From NCBI GenBank assembly GCA_013398175.1, contig VZRZ01006460.1, positions 68,110-132,109 on the forward strand: a stretch of 64,000 nucleotides of DNA, written 5' to 3'. Positions within the stretch are counted from its first letter, which is position 1. Each line of letters opens with the position of its first letter. Position numbers and translations under genes: made by a program. The notes under the pieces are model-generated. The model saw only the letters and a program-made list of their open reading frames with translations. It searched no databases and was not told the origin of the DNA. Below, in pieces: positions 12,464-21,716 of this stretch. This stretch comes from Climacteris rufus. Lineage: Eukaryota > Chordata > Aves > Passeriformes > Climacteridae.

Positions 12464-15350
12464 TTACAGCTTTTTCTCTCAATAGATAACAGTGTGGAGC
12501 TACACATGTTATTCTCTACTTGTCATATGTATTGGATTACCATCTAAATCATGTTATAAAACAGCTCAAAGCAAGAAGTTGTGTTTACCCTACCTACTGC
12601 TTAAGTCAGCTGAGCTGTTACTGTGAAAAATGTATTTGCAAGGCAGGGGTATTGTTCTTGTAAGAAGTCTAGGGCTGGGGTGTGCTTCCTAAGTAGGAGC
12701 TGATTGCTGGAGCAAGGAAAAAGGCTGAAGACTAGATAGTATCATTTAGTTGTGAAATTGAGTACTTCTAATGAATTTCAGTCATCAACTTCTTGCAATG
12801 AATACAACATAGCTTATGTTGGAATCTGTACACTTTTTTTTATTTATGTTTCTTTAATTTGTATAGTTCTGTGCAATCACAAATCCATAGTGAATGAGAA
12901 TTTAGCAGGTTTTTTTAACCCTGCTATATGCTCTCTTCTTTCCTCATTAGTAGGTATTAATGCTACAGCTTTTTTGAGAGTATTGAAATATAATGCTAGA
13001 CAAGTTCCTCAAGGTGCTCCTCTATTAAAATGTTCATTTTTTTATATAAAAAAATCACCCTGATTCACCTTCCTGTCAGTGCTGTAGTGAAGAAAGGATT
13101 TCCCGTTAGGATAATTGCCATCTCTTTATGTTTTCGAGCCTGAAGCTACCTAGCAAATCATGGAAGCCTACTGTGAGACAGACAGTCCTATTTTAACAAA
13201 TCCTCCTTACTTTTGCTTCTTTGTGATGCTTGATTCTATTATAATTGCACTTTTAAAGGCTTTTTTTGTGTTTTATTCATCTCCTGATGTAATTTACATA
13301 TAAACTTGTATCTTGTATTTAAGATAACATACATTTATTTCCACGGTGTTTCTGAAGTGAAGAAATACTTGCTATGGTTGTACTAATCTAGAGTTTCTGA
13401 GAGCACAGTCAAATGAGAATTGGTCAGTTTTCATAGCAGGAGCCAGCATGTTTATTGTTCTGTGTATTTATGTACACGGAGATGTGAATGTGTGAGCTCA
13501 CATGTGCACGTCATGTTATCAGGTTTCATTATGTTGTAACATAAGTACATGCAGCACGGAAGAGCAAAGGGCTGAAGCGTTCAGGACAAAAGGGTTAATA
13601 CCGTACCTTAATGCCTGTGGATGATGCCATGTATCATTTGTGAACTCTGAGGTGGCTGAGCACTTCCATTTTGGTGTAAATGCCTTGAAAAGAGAAGGCA
13701 TTTCAGAGCGAGGTGTGATCTGTTCTCCTGGTGAGAGTGATTGACAAGGAATGCATAAATAGTTAAAAGAACTGAATAAATACCACCTTCCCGTTTAAGT
13801 CCAGGCACACCCTGATTGGCACATATATATTCTAATGTGACACTACCCAGATGCTTGAGTTGGCTGGTAACAAAAAAACATCCCCAAAAAGCCAAATCAT
13901 AGTTTAATCACAACTACTTCTGACAGAGTTTTTACTTTACAGTGACATTTTACTGGCAACTTAAATAAATGCAGGGAATTGCAATATTTTGCAAGTAGGA
14001 TGTATTGATAAATACATATGCAAAGGGTGATGGAGGCTGCCTGAAGGAAGCAAGGGCCCTGACAGCAGATTCTTGGTCAATTGGAGAGGTGAAATGGTCC
14101 ACTGAATTGGATAACACAGTGCATACCATAGTGACTGATTAAATTGATTTGTCTGTGGCAACTGCCTACCCTGCTACTGAGGCCCTTTACTCTCTTTTCA
14201 AACCTGGTTTCTGGCTTTTTAACCATTCTAAATACATGTGATATTAAGGGAAAGGGGGAAAGTGCAAATGCATTCAGAGCTATAAAATTCGATGTTCTGC
14301 ATTAAGATAAAATACGCAATTTCCAGAATGTGTCTGCACACTCCTATGTTATACTGTATTATACTGCACTTATCTCAGGAACACGTACACTGCTAGAAAC
14401 CAATGACAAAGGTAATAATAAGCATCCTTCTCTAATATAACCTAAATTACAATCAATACCACATTTGTGAATTCTTAGATGTATTCATTCGAAGGGGAGA
14501 AAGTAAAACACAGGTTTTTACTTGTTGCTGTTGTTTTGTTTCCTTATTATTTTATCCAGAAAGTGTCTAGAAAGCTTGTGGTGGAAACACAGCTGAATGC
14601 CAGTTAAGAAGGCTGAATGCTACTGTTAAATGGGGGTCACTAATTTGAAAATACCTGCAATGATTTGGGAAAAAATTGTCAGATGATCACTGTTCATTAA
14701 CTTGCAAATTATGTTTTTAACGATAGGAGAAAAAAACCTGAAGTTTTGGTCTTAGATCAGGATGTTTGGATTTTACAATGTACTTGGTATGTCATTTCCC
14801 TTCCTATGCTAGAGAAATCAATACTAAGTGATAATGGGGCTTGTACACGTTATTTTCTTTGTGATTCAAGGGAAGCTTTGTCAGACTGTGTGTCTCCTCA
14901 TCGGTTAGTCTGTAGTATATGCAGACAGAGTAGTGTAAGCATAGTCTTCAAATTCCACTGAAAAGTCACATCACACTTCAGTGCAGTGGTGTCATCAAAA
15001 TGGAACCAGTTCACCTAAAATATGTTATTGCAGTTGTTGTAAAGTGCAGAGTTCATTGTACTGGGTTTGGTTTCTTTTTATTCATTTTTTAAGGAAGATA
15101 CAACAATAAATTACAATAATTTCTGAAAGGATAATGAATTCTGTTCGTGAATTAACTTCTCTAAATTATAGGTTAGTCTTGTAGGACATGATAGCGTGCA
15201 GCATGCCATGAGCAACTTGTGCTGTTTTGTCTGTGGAAATCAAGATAATGGTTGGTATCTTGCTACTAGTGAAGAGATGTGAAGTAGAACGTGCCCGTGA
15301 TTGTTTCTTGGAGTGGATTTTTACAAATGTTAAAAGGCCATTTTGCAATC

Positions 15351-15368
15351 TTTTTTTTTTTTTTTTTT
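15351..15368 (+). repeat. Poly-T tract (T18)
   Basis: An uninterrupted run of 18 T lies in the LIN28B intron. No SINE or LINE body was recognised beside it, so it is recorded only as a homopolymer. Confidence 0.8.
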
Positions 15369-16441
15369 GATTACCCAGGTTTTATCAATAGCAGTTCTTT
15401 GCAAGGTAAAGCAAATTCAGCAGGTGAGACTCTGGCTGTACATATAGCTTTGCATGGACTAAACATCTTGATATTGGATAAACTAGTAGTGACCACTAAA
15501 TACTAGGTGAAATAGTGAAACAGTGCTTCTACATAGTTATAGTTACAGTCTTTTTTTTTAATCCTTAAGCTGATTCCACAAGCCTAAGTATTTGTTCAAC
15601 TGTATTTTTTTTAATTAGTTAGTGGTTAAGGGAAAGCAAAAAAAAAAATTGGTTTAGTTCTTTCCAGTAATGTTAGATTACTATAAATCAAATGTCTGTG
15701 CATTCAGCACAAGTTTTATTAAAAAAAAAAAGAAACAGAGAAACAAAGAAACATAAATGCTACAAAAATAGGCAAAACAGAAAACTCAGTGGTGCACGTA
15801 AGGTCACCACGCCAAAGGCGTGTAATTATTTCTTTGTATCGTGTGTTAGAATAATGTAATCCAGTAACTGGCGTTCCTGGTGTGTGTTACAAAGGATTCC
15901 GTAAGGAGTTGCTGGGGCTTTCTTCAGGACTCCCCTGGCTAACAAGGTGCAATAGAAGAGTCTTTGTGGGCTTCAGCCATTTCTGAGGGGCGCGGGAGAA
16001 GCCCTGCCCGTGCGGCCGGAGGAGGCTCTCCGCACCCCTCGGCTCCTACCAGCGCATCTCATGGAAAGTGGCAGCCCGGATCACCACCGTGTGCACGTGG
16101 CTTGGGAGTTTCGAGACAAAACAAACAAACCCTGTTTTATGACTCCTGCCAGGGCTTTATTGATTTTATTTTGAATCGAACCCGTAGATGCCACTGCAGG
16201 CCCCCCGGCCCCGCTGTGCGGGTTTGGCCCAGAGCCCCGGCTCGCGGCGCCTGGGCTGAGCCGGAGGAGCCGAGGCGCCGGGCCCCGGGACACAGCCAGC
16301 GCCTGGCTCGCGGCACCGCGGCCGTCCTCCGGTTTGGGTTTTCCCGGCTGAAAGCACCGTGTCCGTCGGGACCTAGTTCCGGGCCCGAGCATCTCCCCGG
16401 GCACGCTTGGCCAGGGCCCCGGCGCGGCGGCGGCCGGCGCT

Positions 16442-16471
16442 GGGACACCGGGGCGAGCGGGGACTCTGGGG
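16442..16471 (+). other. Canonical G-quadruplex motif
   Basis: Four G runs (16442-16444, 16450-16453, 16459-16462, 16468-16471) are separated by three loops of exactly five bases. This satisfies the usual rule of four runs of three or more G with loops of one to seven. It lies on the sense strand just ahead of the ATG at 16477. A looser second cluster of G runs follows at 16490-16519. Confidence 0.6.
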
Positions 16472-16493
16472 CGGCGATGGCTGGAGATCGGGG

Positions 16494-16505
16494 GCCCTCT
16501 AGTGG
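16494..16505 (-). promoter_or_regulatory. CTCF core motif match
   Basis: GCCCTCTAGTGG is a perfect reverse-strand match to the CTCF core CCASYAGRKGGC and lies inside the CpG island. Occupancy is not shown. With the forward site at 51286 it forms a divergent pair. Confidence 0.5.
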
Positions 16506-16586
16506 GGCCGGGGCCCGGGCGCGTAGGAAACCCTCCCGTTTGATGCTGCATTGCATAACTCACTCTCTGTCTCTCTTTGGTTTTAG

Positions 16587-16956
16587 ATGCTACAACTGCG
16601 GTGGCCTCGACCACCACGCTAAAGAATGTAGTCTACCTCCGCAGCCAAAGAAGTGCCATTACTGTCAGAGCATCATGCACATGGTGGCTAACTGCCCCCA
16701 TAAAACTGTCTCGCAGCAGCCCACTAGTTCTCAGGGAAGACACGAAGCCGAACCGCAGCCTTCCACTTCTGCCTTCCTGAGAGAAGGGGGAGGAACGCAC
16801 GGCTACTCGTCCCCATCGTACTCTCAGGAAGGCAGGGCGGAGATCTCGGAGCGCTCGGGCAGGTCGCCACAGGAAGCTTCGTCCAGTAAGTTGTCTGCGT
16901 CGCCTGAAGAACCGAACACAAAGGGGCCTTCTGTTCAGAAAAGGAAAAAAACTTAA
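16587..16956 (+). CDS. LIN28B: LIN28B terminal coding exon (two CCHC zinc knuckles and C-terminal tail)
   Basis: LIN28B binds the terminal loop of let-7 precursors and blocks their maturation; the zinc knuckles recognise the GGAG-type motif. The exon opens after a ttttag acceptor with the last base of a split arginine codon, then encodes 122 residues and a TAA stop. Counting that arginine as residue 1, knuckle 1 is C2-C5-H10-C15 and knuckle 2 is C24-C27-H32-C37, both perfect CX2CX4HX4C. The spacer between them contains LPPQPKK. The tail is rich in Ser, Pro and Glu, includes ISERSGRSPQEASS and ends KRKKT, the basic C terminus typical of LIN28B rather than the shorter LIN28A. The cold-shock domain exons are not in the window. 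A let-7 seed match (CTACCTC, 16633-16639) lies within the coding sequence. Identity is very secure by recognition; the exon start rests on the splice site and family alignment. Confidence 0.96.
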
Positions 16957-17000
16957 TGCGTTTGTCATAATGTTCCGTTTTCTTTATCCTCTTGGGATGT

Positions 17001-17008
17001 CTACCTCA
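17001..17008 (+). promoter_or_regulatory. let-7 target site (8-mer)
   Basis: CTACCTCA is a full 8-mer complement of the let-7 seed, 45 bases after the LIN28B stop. It is consistent with the known LIN28B/let-7 double-negative loop. Confidence 0.75.
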
Positions 17009-17154
17009 TGCAAGTACAGGGCAAATAATTTCATTATCAATAGCTGACCTGGGATTTTAACTACTGTTGAGGAACTGTGAATATTTTTTTTCTTTAATAG
17101 ACAAATCACTCCAAGCAAAATACGTTTGAGCAGGGTGCATTACGTTTTACCTTC

Positions 17155-17202
17155 TGTATGTGTGTATGAGTGTGCATGCGTGTATGTGTGTGTATGTGTA
17201 CA
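17155..17202 (+). repeat. TG-rich microsatellite
   Basis: Interrupted TGTG/TATG/CATG units, followed by an AT run, lie in the LIN28B 3' UTR. The tract is likely length-polymorphic. Confidence 0.7.
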
Positions 17203-17827
17203 TATCTATAAATATATATTTTTCCATCAGGCCATTCTTCAGATCCCACAAGACATTACTGTGAAGCAATAATCACAGTATCCACAAATGTTCCTGAACT
17301 CATTCCTAGAACCTGTTCCCACATATGTTCAAAAAACTAACAAGAAAATCCGAGAAATCTCACTCAGAAACAAACCAAACCGATAAACCACACACAGAAC
17401 TGAGATCAAGACTGTTACTTCTCTTCTGAACCAAAGGATACTTTCATATTTTAAAGCTGCCATATGGTACTAAAGATACTAAGACATCCCCTGTACCATC
17501 AGTTTGAATTACTTCCTTTTTCATCTGCACAAAGTATCAAAACTCCTCCCCGTGCCGGTGCAGGGCAGTGTCATGACTCAAGATGACTCTCATTGCCACC
17601 ACCCCTTGTTGGTGAGGAGTTTAAAGCTCCAGAAAAGACAATGAATGTGTAATTTCTGTGATGGTTTCTCAAAACCTTTTGATAAATTAATATGATTGTA
17701 ACTGTAATTTAGATGTCTGTTGTATAGGGGAGAATGTGTAAGTTGTAACTAAACAGACCCTTTTGAGTGGTATCAGGATAGCATCCTGGTTAGCCATTTG
17801 TATTCTGTGAACATTTAAGGGACCTTG

Positions 17828-17854
17828 GTAGTAGTAGTAGCAGCAGCAGCAGCA
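17828..17854 (+). repeat. (GTA)n(GCA)n compound trinucleotide repeat
   Basis: Four GTA-type units run directly into five GCA-type (CAG) units in the LIN28B 3' UTR. The change of unit by one base within one tract suggests substitution followed by slippage. Confidence 0.75.
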
Positions 17855-19358
17855 ATTTCTCTTGGTCCCAAGCAGTGTCCCTCAATTTAAAGGGTCTTCC
17901 CCCTTTTTTTCCTGTTGAAATACCATGGAGAGAACTCCCTAGGGATTTTTATTGTTGTTGTATGTCTGGGTTTTAAAGAAAACAAACTGCAAAGCTAATG
18001 AGAGCCTGGGCTAAAGAATTTCTTAAGAATAAAGGTTGATGGGTACTTGGGGTTGCTCAGCCAGCCTCCCTTGCTGATGACACAGCGTGTGTGCAGACCA
18101 GCCTGAGTGAAGGCACCTGCAGATTTGCCAGAAGCCCTGAACATCATCTGCTTCTTGTGAACTGGGGGCTGCTGCTGACCAGCCTTGGTATGGAGTGCAC
18201 TAAGACCACACACTTCTGCATTACGGAGGCGAAAGATTGGTGGCCTCAGAGTGAGACTCCCTGGGCTGCAGGCCTTGCTCGGGGTTAATAGAGTTGGAGC
18301 CTATCAAAACTTCAAGTCGTTTTCCATTTGTAACTTTTGAATTACCAAGTCATACGTAAGATAACATACTCTGACAAATCCCATTGTGGATGTAAGTTAA
18401 TTAGAGAAACCTGTATAATCCTTAACATTGGCAATAAACACAGGCTGTTAAAGCTTGGAAGTGTCGGGTAGGTTTAAGCTCGGATAATCAAACTAAAGAA
18501 ACAGCCTGCATGAAAGGCTTCAGTGAGCCAAAGTCTTACCCGTGGTAACCTTTGCAGCCAATAGTTACAACAGGTATGCTGGCTCTTCACGTGGCCTTCC
18601 CCTTCCCACTTGTCCTGCCAGATGAGACTTTTACTGGTGCTGCTGCTGCTTCAGTAAACAGGTAGTAACCAAACTCCTCAGTGAAGGGCACAATTTCAAG
18701 AGAATTATTTTGTGTGAATTCCTTGTCAGTGTTTGCAAGAATCTCAAGGTTTATACTGAAGTTCTCAGTATGCTAATGCAAAGCTTACCTTTGACGATAT
18801 TGAATGTGATATATCTATAGAGAACTTCCTTGCCTTATGTGAGGATAGTAAACTTATTTAAATTATGTAGACAAATCAAAGTGGCATTGCTTAACCTTCT
18901 AGTCGGTGTAAAAACCAGGTTAAACAGCAGGATGCAAAACTTAGGTCACTTTGAAAATTTAAACCAAAGTTCCTTATAGAAATAGGCAATTGTGGATTTG
19001 AAAACTGGTCATTCCCTGTTTATATGTAAGAAGTTCAGAGCTGAGATAAAGAAATATTTTCAACATACAGATTTTTATTGATGCTGTTTGAAATCACTGG
19101 GCGCACCAAAGTCAGACTGAACTGCTAAGAGCACATACCAAACCCTATCTTATTGTTGAAAGCTTAAGGTTTTATTTTTATATATTAGAATGTTATCACT
19201 GTTACATAACATACTCAGGACAAAGAACTTTGCTCAGGGAATATACCATGTAATGTTTTTTCTTTACAGAATAGTCTACAGACCTGCTTACTCAGAACAA
19301 ACCGAATAGTCTTAGACCTTTTTATCTCTATATAAGTATTATGTACTGATATTAGTAA

Positions 19359-19365
19359 CTACCTC
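19359..19365 (+). promoter_or_regulatory. let-7 target site (7-mer)
   Basis: CTACCTC followed by T, a 7mer-m8 seed match in the LIN28B 3' UTR. Confidence 0.55.
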
Positions 19366-19568
19366 TGAGTTGACATTGACCTACGTTTCTGATAATCAGA
19401 TCTCAGCATTTTATATTATAAGTTCCTGTGAAGTGATGAAGTGGTATTCTGTACTGGTTGCTTACGTGAGCATTTGTGTCTACATTCACAGGGTCTTGAG
19501 TTTTCAGAGATGCTGGGCAACCACAGCTCCCACTGACTTCCAGTGGGAGTTACTGGTCCTTAGCTTTT

Positions 19569-19649
19569 NNNNNNNNNNNNNNNNNNNNNNNNNNNNNNNN
19601 NNNNNNNNNNNNNNNNNNNNNNNNNNNNNNNNNNNNNNNNNNNNNNNNN
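19569..19649. other. Assembly gap (81 N)
   Basis: Eighty-one unresolved bases. The right edge resumes in ggtggagggggaag, so the missing sequence is probably G-rich or low complexity. It falls inside the LIN28B 3' UTR, so a site could be hidden here. Confidence 0.99.
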
Positions 19650-19740
19650 GGTGGAGGGGGAAGAATAAAACACAAGAGCATCAAGCCTACTTTGTTTACA
19701 TAGGAGACAATAAAATTATTATTCTGTTTACAGCAAAAGG

Positions 19741-19748
19741 CTACCTCA
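19741..19748 (+). promoter_or_regulatory. let-7 target site (8-mer)
   Basis: CTACCTCA, the second full 8-mer let-7 site in the LIN28B 3' UTR, about 90 bases after the assembly gap. Confidence 0.7.
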
Positions 19749-20629
19749 TATTTACTGCATGAACACACCTTTGTGCTGCTCTAGCCTTAAAGGTGGCTGT
19801 TGATCTATGGTACATACCTTTTATCTGTACTAAATATGTAACTGTTAGTTCACCACTGCAGACATTACAGTAAATACTTGTTTAAGATGAAGCATCCATT
19901 TGAAATCATGAGACCTGTCCAAACATTTCTTTGGAAGTTTTTATCTTTCTGCCCAAAGGATTGTGGGTACTGTTCACAGAAATAACTACAGCTCCAGAAG
20001 AGACAAAAATGTGCATGCCTAAGTTAAACATATAGCAGCAATAGCTGTGGCAGGGAACGACTTAGCACTGGGCTGCAGTAGGAAAAAATCTAGTTATAGT
20101 CCTTTAATAGGCTCTAAATAAGCAAAGAACCTTTTAAAGGAGGAGGCACAAAATGGGTTTGGGATTCTTCCTTCATGTCTAAGGACAAAATTAATATTTG
20201 GCAGCATTCACTCAGTCTAGATATCCTCCTATTCACCAGCCTGTCCTTGCTAGAATGCTCCACAATAAAACTCGTTTGAGTAGAAATAGTTCAAACATCT
20301 GCTCAGACAGATGTCTTTCTCTCCTAACAACAGTGGAGATAAGGTTGAACCTGGAGCAAGAATCTCTCTCCCTCCCCTTTCCCCACGCCAAATACTCAAT
20401 TTGATTTAATCATAAGGGGCATTCTGAGGTATTTTTTACTCTTCCCCAAGGAGAGGTCATGGTATTTAATTAAATGCTACAAAAGTTAGGCGGTGAGGAA
20501 GACTTGTGTTTGGAGGAAGAGCCAAATAACTTTTTGCTGCAGTTAACAGTAAATCTGGCATTGTAATACCATTTACAATACTTTGCCTTTAGCCAGCTTT
20601 CAGGGAGTGCCAAACACCACATTTGGATC

Positions 20630-20636
20630 CTACCTC
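20630..20636 (+). promoter_or_regulatory. let-7 target site (7-mer)
   Basis: CTACCTC followed by T in the distal LIN28B 3' UTR. Confidence 0.5.
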
Positions 20637-21264
20637 TTCCCTTTGCAGGCCACCTTTTTCAGCCATTTTACTCTGCACCAGTGTTATCCTGGAGTTCCTG
20701 CTTGGTCATACTTAGTTTTGTTAATAGAGCCCCATTAAAAAAAGTGCTTATAGATCTTGTACCATTCTTTGTAATTAGAATTATAAAAGAACATGGGAAA
20801 TTGCATCGAGTCTTAAATTTAATTTAATTAATTTATCTGTAAGAAATGTTTATCATAAAAAATATATATGTATTCCCCTGTGCTAGATATAAAAGTAATT
20901 GGGAAGATATGTACATGTGCAGATGCACTGATTTTAATTTCCTAGAAGTCTTAATGAGATTTGAGTATTGTTTTAGAAACAAGCAGAGCCTTGTTAAATG
21001 CATCGATCTTATTTTGCTTAGTTTATCAACAGCCTCTTCTTTAAGATCCAGTGGTTGTGTTACCCCTGTTACAATTGTTGACTGATAACAAGAGGTTGAT
21101 CTATGAACATACACTTCTTTTCGTTTTATATATAAACCAGAGCTGTATGTTAACAGCTGTGGCAGCATTTTTCTGAGAATGTTGAAAAGTAGCAAGGTAT
21201 TTGCTACCATTGTCATTGAACCAAATGCATGAGCAACCATCTTTACAAAGGATAATGGTTTTGA

Positions 21265-21271
21265 CTACCTC
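21265..21271 (+). promoter_or_regulatory. let-7 target site (7-mer)
   Basis: CTACCTC followed by T, the most distal let-7 seed match before the proposed poly(A) site. Confidence 0.5.
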
Positions 21272-21710
21272 TTGGATTACTAACTTAAGCAACAACTATC
21301 TGACAAACAGCACCAGACTGGCTTAAACTAGTATGTGTTGCTTGTGATAATAATAACAATAACCATACTAGAGACCAAAGTGAACACTGATTTCTATATG
21401 TCTTTAATACTGTGTCTTATCTAGTGTTTTTAAATTATCTTCTGTAGTATAGATTACCTCATTGTCCATTTTGACCTGTATGTTGTTTACAAGGTGAAAT
21501 AAAAGAAAAATCACTTGAATTTTATGTTGTGAGAAAAAGACCCTGAGTTGAAGTTTTGAAGGTCGTTTCACCTGTTTACTGTCTTGAGGGACTAAAGCAC
21601 TGATTGCCTTTCTACGTATCATGTATTTTATAATCTCATTTCATGCCTAATGTCTTTTTTTTCCTGTCAGTCATGGATATTGTGAGGTTTAAAAGAATTA
21701 CTTGATTAAA

Positions 21711-21716
21711 AATAAA
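21711..21716 (+). terminator. Probable LIN28B poly(A) signal
   Basis: AATAAA lies in cttgattaaaaataaaacat, preceded by a T-rich stretch and followed by gene-poor sequence. It is the last hexamer downstream of the let-7 site cluster, so I take it as the distal polyadenylation signal with cleavage near 21730-21740. Use of the earlier hexamers at 18433 and about 19665 is possible. Confidence 0.6.

Larger units (their letters stand above)
15985..16540. promoter_or_regulatory. CpG island abutting the last LIN28B exon
   Basis: I counted by eye about 58 CpG dinucleotides in roughly 580 bp, against almost none in flanking intron, and GC content is very high. The island ends within about 50 bp of the exon 4 acceptor. 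It contains a four-run G-quadruplex motif (16442-16471), a perfect CTCF core (16494-16505, minus orientation) and an ATG at 16477 in the context gcggcgATGG. The frame of the zinc-knuckle exon stays open through the island from 15964, although its leftmost codon is TTG and the first ATG is 16477. Long antisense frames are also open, as expected in GC-rich DNA. CpG islands usually mark promoters; that this one does is inference. Confidence 0.65.
1..16586 (+). other. LIN28B: LIN28B last intron (partial, upstream side)
   Basis: This stretch lies directly upstream of the terminal LIN28B exon and ends in a pyrimidine-rich acceptor (ttttag at 16581-16586). I looked for the cold-shock domain and the linker exon (RNA-binding motifs such as GFGFIS, or the basic linker ahead of the zinc knuckles) and saw neither, so I read the whole stretch as intron 3 of the four-exon gene. 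It is AT-rich and has no convincing ORF. It contains a CR1 tail (11590-11722), two CpG-rich patches (8638-8835 and 15985-16540), simple repeats, and no RNA gene I can recognise. The intron assignment is inference from family gene structure. Confidence 0.7.

Noticed and set aside
15964..16476. Long open frame upstream of and in frame with LIN28B exon 4, nominally starting at 15964
   Set aside because: The first codon is TTG, not ATG. The residues are Pro/Gly/Arg/Ala-rich as in any CpG island and antisense frames are equally open. Only the part from the ATG at 16477 is kept, and only as a hypothesis.
1..16586. Search for LIN28B cold-shock-domain and linker exons
   Set aside because: No sequence encoding the RNP motifs or the basic linker was seen in any frame, so these exons are taken to be outside the window.
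16081..16617. Minus-strand frames of 178 and 139 codons over the CpG island
   Set aside because: They are GC-rich shadows with no family resemblance. They overlap the LIN28B exon and lack splice or poly(A) context.
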